From NCBI RefSeq assembly GCF_003473485.1, contig NC_053042.1, forward strand, positions 31,540,762 to 31,604,761: a stretch of 64,000 nucleotides of DNA. Reading direction: 5' to 3'. A program made the position numbers and the translations under genes. Below, in pieces: positions 57,944 through 64,000 of this stretch; the stretch's first letter is position 1; each line of letters begins with the position of its first letter. This DNA comes from Medicago truncatula. Lineage: Eukaryota; Streptophyta; Magnoliopsida; Fabales; Fabaceae. A model generated the notes under the pieces. That model was not told the DNA's origin. It worked only from the letters and a program-made list of their open reading frames with translations, and did not search any database.

Positions 57944-60256
57944 TTAACCCCAACATTCAGGTGTTAGTCTATGGTCCCTTTTAGGATCTTGGCAATAGTT
58001 ATAAACCATGTGGTGTCTTTGAACCCAACTCATAGACCAATGTTGTTGTCTTGTCAACCCACCGGACCGATACGGCGAGGCCGTGGCCGGACGACACCAA
58101 CGCGACGCATAGGCTGTGCAACCACTAGCCTTGAAGTTTGTGTACTTTGCAACAAAAGGTTGGTACTTGTAATCAGCTTTGTATTTTCCATCTTCTGTTG
58201 CCCATGATGAAGCATCCCAAATAGACCCATAAACCCACATTGGTCTTAGTGGAAATGTTGCATCACTCTTCCTTGGGTACCTCCTTATGGGCATATCATC
58301 CACTAGGAATCTGTCACATTGTTTATTTATAATGTAAGTTAAAGAGATAATGGTATGGTGAAACTAATTTTATAATAAGGTATGTGGTTGGCCATAAAAA
58401 AACACATGTAGATCACTAGATTAATGTTACTTTTACAAGAGTTTGATATTGTAATTTAAAAGGATATATATAGTTCAAATTCTCAACTATCAAATTGTTA
58501 TTATTGTCATTTATAATTAGTAAAGGTTCCCCTTCAATATCATGACCATTAGATTGCAATAGAAAATAATAATTGTTATCATTACAATTTAGTAAGACAT
58601 GTTCCCGTGAGCTTAGCTCAGTTGGCGTAGACATACATAGTTATATGCAGGGGCACCCCTCTTATTCACCTTGAAAAAAGTGAATTTTAGCCACTAAACT
58701 ACTTGACAAAAAAAAAAAAGAGTTTAGTAAGACAGATCTCCATCGTTTATTAATTTTAAATAATAAATCAATGAAAAAAAAGATAGTACTTCTATTATCA
58801 CCTTCTTTAATTTCAAAGAAAATGATATATATTTTTTCAAAGAAAATGATATTATTGGTTTACTTCCATTTCATCCTACAATGTCAATCATTCGTGCATA
58901 CACTGTAGTATTACCTATATTCTTTAAGAATCAAACAAATTAATATGACACAGACAAAGACCCAAGTTATATTATTGGTTTTTTTTGTTACCATCTACCC
59001 TATTATTATGTTTCAGCAGAAAAAGAAATGTTGGCTACCCTATATGCTCTACTAGCCCAAAAATAAAGTCTAACCGATTAATTTGAGCATTTCATACGAA
59101 CATATGCTTGTTTAATTTGAGCATTTCATACAAATTAAAATATATGATAAATAAACAAATGAAATAGAATGGTAATTTTAATAAAGTATCCCTATAAACT
59201 ATAAACTTGTGGTTATTTCAATTGTTATAAATACAAAAGTGAAAAATAATATCTTAAACGTGATAAACTTTTTGTGCAAATGTGATGGTTATTATACTAC
59301 TTCGGTCTCTATTGTAAGAAAAAAAATTCATTTTTTAAATTTATTTAATAAATGATGTCTCTGATCAATATTAAGTGAACTGTCTCTTATAGTTGAGATC
59401 GGTGAAAGTAGGATCGAAAGAGTATTAATATAGAGTGGAAATTAACAGTGACTTACATTAATTCCTTAGGATTCCAAACTATAGCATAGTGATGAAATTT
59501 TTTGGTAGGATCAAACCACAGATGAAATTTCATTTCTCTGCCTATAATTTTTCCATCACCACTCCCTCTTATATAAACATTTGTCTGCAAAGTATAAGGC
59601 TTTCCAAATGTTGTCCCTAGAAATTCAATGTCTACTTCATCATGAAATCCTGGATGTGCTTCATTGTTAGAAAGCTGCAATTAATCAACTCATTAGTAAA
59701 ATTTATCACACTCAAATTTTTTTAAAAATGTTTAACCTTCCATTAATCAACTTCATTTTTTTTAATCATGATCATATCTTAATCTTACATAAAAAGCTGT
59801 TATAACTCCTGCAGTGTAGCCAGGATGAAGCTTAATCGAAGCGCCAAAGTATCCCGATCGAAATGGACGATTCGACTTGAATCCACTTCCTATTAATCAG
59901 AAGAAAAAAAATGTAGTGTTACATGTCAATGATATATTTTGTGCATGCTTGAATTTGCGATAAATTTCGCGAAATCAAATCGTGCCATTGTAATTTTTCC
60001 GGTCGATAAAGTATCTAAACTAAAGTGAATTGAAACTAATCAGATTCATACCTGAGGTTCTATCAAGCCAAATAGTTGTTCCATGTTGATCCATGCTTTG
60101 GTGTTGAGGTCCCCAAAGGTTTCTATAACCATTGTAAAAGCTCATAGACCTGACTTTGGAACTTGGCCAGTAACCGGGGGAAGGTGGCCAATAGGCATTG
60201 CTTGAAGAAGCCATAAAGAATAAACTAGCAAAGAGAAATATGAAAGGAAAGGCCAT
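57944..60256 (-). CDS. Xyloglucan endotransglucosylase/hydrolase, group III (XTH31/32-like)
   Basis: Four exons in transcript order: 60052-60256, 59789-59889, 59457-59674 and 57944-58310; 296 residues. A signal peptide ([21 protein letters not shown]) comes first, split here by its 21-residue length: core [16 protein letters not shown]. The GH16 fold follows, with [24 protein letters not shown], and the catalytic [10 protein letters not shown] in exon 3 (both Glu and the central Asp present). The C-terminal XET domain has [20 protein letters not shown] and [18 protein letters not shown] with its paired Cys. The [10 protein letters not shown] start and the [15 protein letters not shown] region suit the XTH31/32 branch, whose members often hydrolyse xyloglucan. 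It acts in the cell wall. Intron 3 holds a SINE; a probable LTR fragment lies about 160 bp upstream of the ATG. Confidence 0.95.
58600..58722 (+). mobile_element. tRNA-derived SINE (copy D) lacking the B box, in an XTH intron
   Basis: An exact 12-bp duplication, TTTAGTAAGACA, flanks it (58588-58599 and 58723-58734). The A box GTGAGCTTAGCTCAGTTGG is intact. After TATATGCAGGGG the text jumps to CACCCCTCTTATTCACC, so about 20 bases including the GGTTCGAACCCC B box are absent. The 3' hairpin TTCACCTTGAAAAAAGTGAA, CTACTTGAC and an A12 tail are present. Confidence 0.9.
59297..59424. mobile_element. Possible eroded Stowaway element in an XTH intron
   Basis: ACTACTTCGGTCTCTATTGT on the left and GTAGGATCGAAAGAGTATT on the right are weak inverted ends near TA dinucleotides. 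Length fits the class, but similarity is low. Confidence 0.35.
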
Positions 60257-60417
60257 GAAGAAAGGTAGGTAACTTAAATTTTAAGCAGAAAACAAAATGA
60301 TGCTTGTGTGTATAAATGCAGGGTGTGTGTGAGAGTGATGGACTACTCAGTGAAAGGTGCATATGGATGAAGAGTATGGCAGTACATATTGATAGTAGTA
60401 TAAATATAGAAAATTAA

Positions 60418-60706
60418 TGGGTCCCTCTACAATCGACAACTATGAAACACCGGGAACGGCAATGAGCTAAACGTTCAAGACCAATAAGAGAGATAGAAGC
60501 CACATCTCGACCTAAAACCTTCAGACATTGGGGAGTCCAAGGGCGGCAATGGACTAAATGTCCAAGACCAATAAGAGACTTAGACACCACACTCTTACCC
60601 AAAACCTCAAGTCAACAGGGATATGAGTTTTCTCTCTTATATATCTAATGTTTCCTCCATTCCTAGTCGATGTGGAACATAATCACTCACACTTAATTTT
60701 CCAACA
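60418..60706 (-). mobile_element. Probable small LTR (TRIM-like) next to the XTH promoter
   Basis: Read on the minus strand it begins TGTTGGAAAATTAAGTGTG, passes TTCCACATCGACTAGG and a TATA-like GATATATAAGAGAG, and contains two related blocks with TCTCTTATTGGTCTTG and TAG(C/T)(T/C)CATTGCCG. Start and CACATCG promoter phrase are common in small plant LTRs. The 3' border and a target duplication were not found. Confidence 0.5.
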
Positions 60707-60711
60707 TTATA

Positions 60712-61241
60712 CTCCATCCGAAATGAAATATAAGTAAAAAATGTACTTGAGAAGTTGATCTATATGGACTAAATTTTTAACCATAAACTTTTGAATTTTC
60801 AACTATCATTTTTGTTTATATTTATCGATGATGCTTACATCAGACACACTTTTAATTCAAAGTGTGGGTGCTGCATAAACTCTAAATGGGACTGATTATG
60901 CAAATGAAGAAAATTGATGGGGTGAAGTAGAAAATTAAGCTTAACAATAATCAAGTGTACTATAGATCATTAGAGACAAAAAGGAAGATCTTTAATTGTT
61001 GTATTACACTTAATTAGACTTAATTTGGAGGGTCAGTTGAATTATGTCATTCTGTTTTTCCCAATGCAACTACTTTTCTTGTTACTATTTAATGACAAGA
61101 AAGCCTTTAAGCTTGGAGGGATCGAGAATTACTCTTAGACAAGATAACGGCATGCAGAAGAGGGTAGTTGGGGTGTCTTAAATGTGGCTCAAAATTGTGA
61201 TATTGAGATTGGATTGCATGGCCCTTTCATCCAATAGTATA
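60712..61241. other. Intergenic, no gene seen
   Basis: AT-rich sequence beyond the LTR-like unit. An eroded plus-strand phrase CTCCATCCGAAATGAAATAT at 60713 hints at another Stowaway end. No coding signal. Confidence 0.4.
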
Positions 61242-61416
61242 CTCCCTTCGTCTCACACTCTTATTTTTTTTTTTTTATAAATAATTGTCACTTTAGAATA
61301 TCAATACAACATTTAGTAAATAATATTAATTTTACCATTGAAATCAACACAACTAATCATTTTTTTAATAATTGTGCACAAACCTTAAAAGACTTATAAT
61401 TTAGAGACGGAGGGAG
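61242..61416. mobile_element. Stowaway MITE, 175 bp
   Basis: It begins CTCCCTTCGTCTCACACTCT and ends AATTTAGAGACGGAGGGAG, flanked by TA (61240-61241 and 61417-61418). Confidence 0.9.
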
Positions 61417-61855
61417 TACTATTTACACAGTGATATTTGAACAACTGTTTGATACAACTTTTGTGATAATTTTTTTTTTTTTCTTTTAATTGGTTAAAAG
61501 CAATAGAGAGAAAAATGAAGAGAGAGAATAAAAATATAATGTGAGTATGAGAGATAAAGTTGTCACAAAATGGTTGTACAAATATCATTTCTCTTAATCA
61601 AGTTGATGTAATAACTTTTTTTTTAAGATTTGAATCTCGTATCTTGTATATATTATGCATTGTCTCTACAAAATGAGTTAAATTCATAAGGAGGACACTT
61701 GAATTAACTTACTCAATAGGAAAGTTTTAGTTTTAGTTTTAAGGAAAATAAGTGAGTCAATTATAAAAATATCTAGTTGGAATACATGCATTGAACTAAA
61801 GTTCTTTCGAACGATCAATAAATTAGATTTATATATGCTAAATTCTTAACACATA

Positions 61856-62001
61856 CTCCCTCCGGTTCTTATTATAAGAAATAATTGAATTTTTTAGTTC
61901 ATTATGTAAGTGATGTATCTAGTCTATATTTACAATAAGATACATTAATTATTCTATAAACTTAAAAAGTTAATTTTTTCTTATAACAAGGATCGCAGGG
62001 A
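61856..62001. mobile_element. Stowaway-like MITE, about 146 bp
   Basis: It begins CTCCCTCCGGTTCTTATTAT and ends TTATAACAAGGATCGCAGGGA. The left TA is exact (61854-61855); the right border has drifted. Confidence 0.75.
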
Positions 62002-64000
62002 TAATTAAGAAACAATACCAAGTCTATACATATTTATCCTTAATTCATTTTTTGTGATATATACCCTTAAAGTTCACTAAGAGGAGTGGGCCAGATTATG
62101 ATATTGTCAATTCTCAAAATCTTGAGTGAGTAATGGTGCGTTTGAAGCTATGAAAACTTCATCAATGAAGTGGGTCAACAACAGTCCTTTAGTGGCCCCA
62201 AACTTGATGAGTACTGGGGGTCACATATACGCATGGTTGATTGATTTTTAGAATAAATTATTCATATAACCTTAAGGTTATGATTTATTGAGAAAGAAAA
62301 GGATCCATGTATAGATTACAAATTGATTGCAATCGAAGTCATTAAAATTAGGATCATGGACTACACACATTTTAATGCTTTGATCAATTAATCGCATATA
62401 GTACTTCTTCCATAAATGAGTTGTACAAGCACTTCTTCCATCTATCCAATATTTTTTTTTTGGTGAATGTTAACCAATGCGCTAAGGATAATGGTTAAGC
62501 ATTCAAAAACAAGTAAGTTTTCATGAAAAACTTGTGTAATCATTACTTTATCAAAAGTAACATCTTATATTTTCAATATAAAATTTTAATTTGTAGATTC
62601 CTTAACAATTTCCTTGATGACACTGGTTAACAAGACCCTATTTTTTTTAACCAAAACTTTACCTTCATCATCTTTAATACATTTCACTTATCTAAGTCTC
62701 GTGTCTTTCTTTCTGTTTCATAGCAAGCCCATCAAAAACTTAAGGGCCTAATGATCGGGTATAACCCATAAAAAACTCGAGTTCTTGCGTCAATCACCTA
62801 ATGCTGTCAAAATGAGTTCGTTCGTAGGGGCCAGTTTGCCAAGCCGGTAAATTCTCTACCTATTCAGGCTAGCAGGTATGGGGCACGGGGTAGCCCATTT
62901 ATCCTGCATAACGAAAAACATTCTAAAAATTACATATATTTTTAAATAATTCTTTAGGATGTGACTTATAAAATTAGGAAATAAAAGTGAAAAATTCAAT
63001 GAAACAACACACAAAAATGAAAGTAATAAAAAAAATTGTAAATGCTTAAAATTTCAATGGCCAAACGAACATATACTTATAGTTAGAAAAAGCATTTTAA
63101 TGTATTTAAAATTGTTTTCCTTTCCGTTCTACTTTGTAACGTTTGAACGACAAAAGTTTATAATTTTTGTGGGTACTAAGCAGTGTTTAGACCTATTAAA
63201 AATAATATTTATAATAAATTTTGTAACTATTTTAAGTATTTTTTTAAGGGTTGGCTTGTTTAGAACCTGCATGTTAATAGGGTTTTTTGGGGCTTAATAC
63301 ACCATTTAGTCCCTTAATTTAATTCTTTTTTTTAAAATGGTCCCTTAACTAAAAAAACGTTTCAATTTGGTCTCTTATGTTTTCTGTCGTTACCTCTTTT
63401 GGTCCTCTCCGTTAGTTTTTAACACCAAATGTCTAAAGTGAACCATATTTAAAGGTGGTCCATCATGGACCTTATTAATTTTTTTTTTTAATTTTAACCT
63501 TTTGATTTTTTCTTTAAAAGATAATTGTTGGATCATGTAGGGTCTATTGTATTTTAGTGTGAACCACTAACACCTAATATTTTTTAGATTTTTCTTCCTC
63601 TTCTTCTCTCATCTTCATCAATCTTCCATTAATCCAAAAAGAAAGAAAGAAATAAACTTGGACACCCAAAATCATCATCATCTTTGTTCTTATTCATTCA
63701 TTCTTCATCATCAAAACTCATTGTTTGTTCCTCAACACCAACAACAACAACCTAGAATCATCATCTTAATTCTCATTCTTATTCATTTATTCTTCAAGAA
63801 TCCAGTTTCAACCCCTTTTTAAATTCCTTATCATGAATTAAAATAAAATCTCCAAATTCTCTCATCATCATCAACACATCATGAATTAAAAAAAAATAAA
63901 AATGAATTTCAACCCTTTTTAAGTTCCTCATTTTTCTGTGTGTGGAGGTTCATTCCATTATTTGTTATATTATTGTCATGATTTTCTTTTTTCTTCTTTT
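62002..64000. other. Intergenic end of window, with a partial legume-type terminal repeat
   Basis: No gene recognised. From about 63287 the text GGGCTTAATACACCATTTAG, CCCTTAATTTAATTC and TTTGGTCCTCTCCGTTAG resembles one arm of a legume DNA-transposon terminal repeat. The T/C-rich sequence 63580-63900 (CATCATCATC, TCTTCATCATC) has the look of a 5' UTR of a gene beyond the window, but no start or exon can be supported. Confidence 0.4.

Overview
The window is nuclear DNA of a flowering plant. The genes have many short spliced exons with GT..AG borders, intergenic DNA is very AT-rich, there is an intron-containing plant tRNA-Tyr, and several plant transposon classes are present. The gene content and the repeat styles (tRNA-derived SINEs, Stowaway elements, long solo LTRs beginning TGTAAC) fit a galegoid legume such as Medicago. 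That placement is inference from recalled repeat styles, not a search.

Recognisable host genes, left to right: (1) the last two exons of a pectate lyase-like gene, + strand, 97-1451; (2) a four-exon R2R3-MYB factor, - strand, 6040-7633; (3) a PP2A B'/B56 regulatory subunit, - strand, two coding exons around a 3.5 kb intron, 9390-14354; (4) a 13-exon HGSNAT-like membrane acetyltransferase family gene, + strand, 30052-35270; (5) a six-exon ACT-domain-repeat protein of the ACR9/ACR10 type, - strand, 35795-39515; (6) a small UPF0729 (C18orf32-like) gene whose first coding exon is just the ATG, - strand, 54490-55983; (7) a tRNA-Tyr(GUA) with a 13-nt intron, - strand, 56129-56214; (8) a group III xyloglucan endotransglucosylase/hydrolase, - strand, 57944-60256. 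Every splice junction was read by hand, and phases close to full-length reading frames for genes 2-6 and 8. These genes look like independent housekeeping, cell-wall or regulatory genes; I see no pathway cluster.

The rest is mostly transposons, several with exact target-site duplications (TSDs): a full-length L1-type LINE (17200-22647, 18-bp TSD, one frameshift in ORF2); two solo LTRs of about 3 kb in opposite orientation (24995-28418 with TSD GTCTC; 46691-49672 with TSD CCCGT) that share an internal layout; a PIF/Harbinger derivative (3487-4436, TSD TTA); a Mutator-like foldback (39932-40303, 9-bp TSD); a hAT MITE (37785-38179, 8-bp TSD); four SINEs; at least five Stowaway-like MITEs; a roughly 960-bp hairpin element; a foldback element sitting inside a TA microsatellite inside solo LTR 1; and fragments of RTE, LINE and gag-like sequence. 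Nesting is frequent.

I found no evidence of a new defence-like or metabolic gene system. The points most worth a second look are the shared architecture and palindrome arrays of the two solo LTRs, the ATG-only exon with a tRNA gene just upstream, the SINE copy lacking its B box, and a palindrome motif shared between a hAT MITE and an unrelated cluster.
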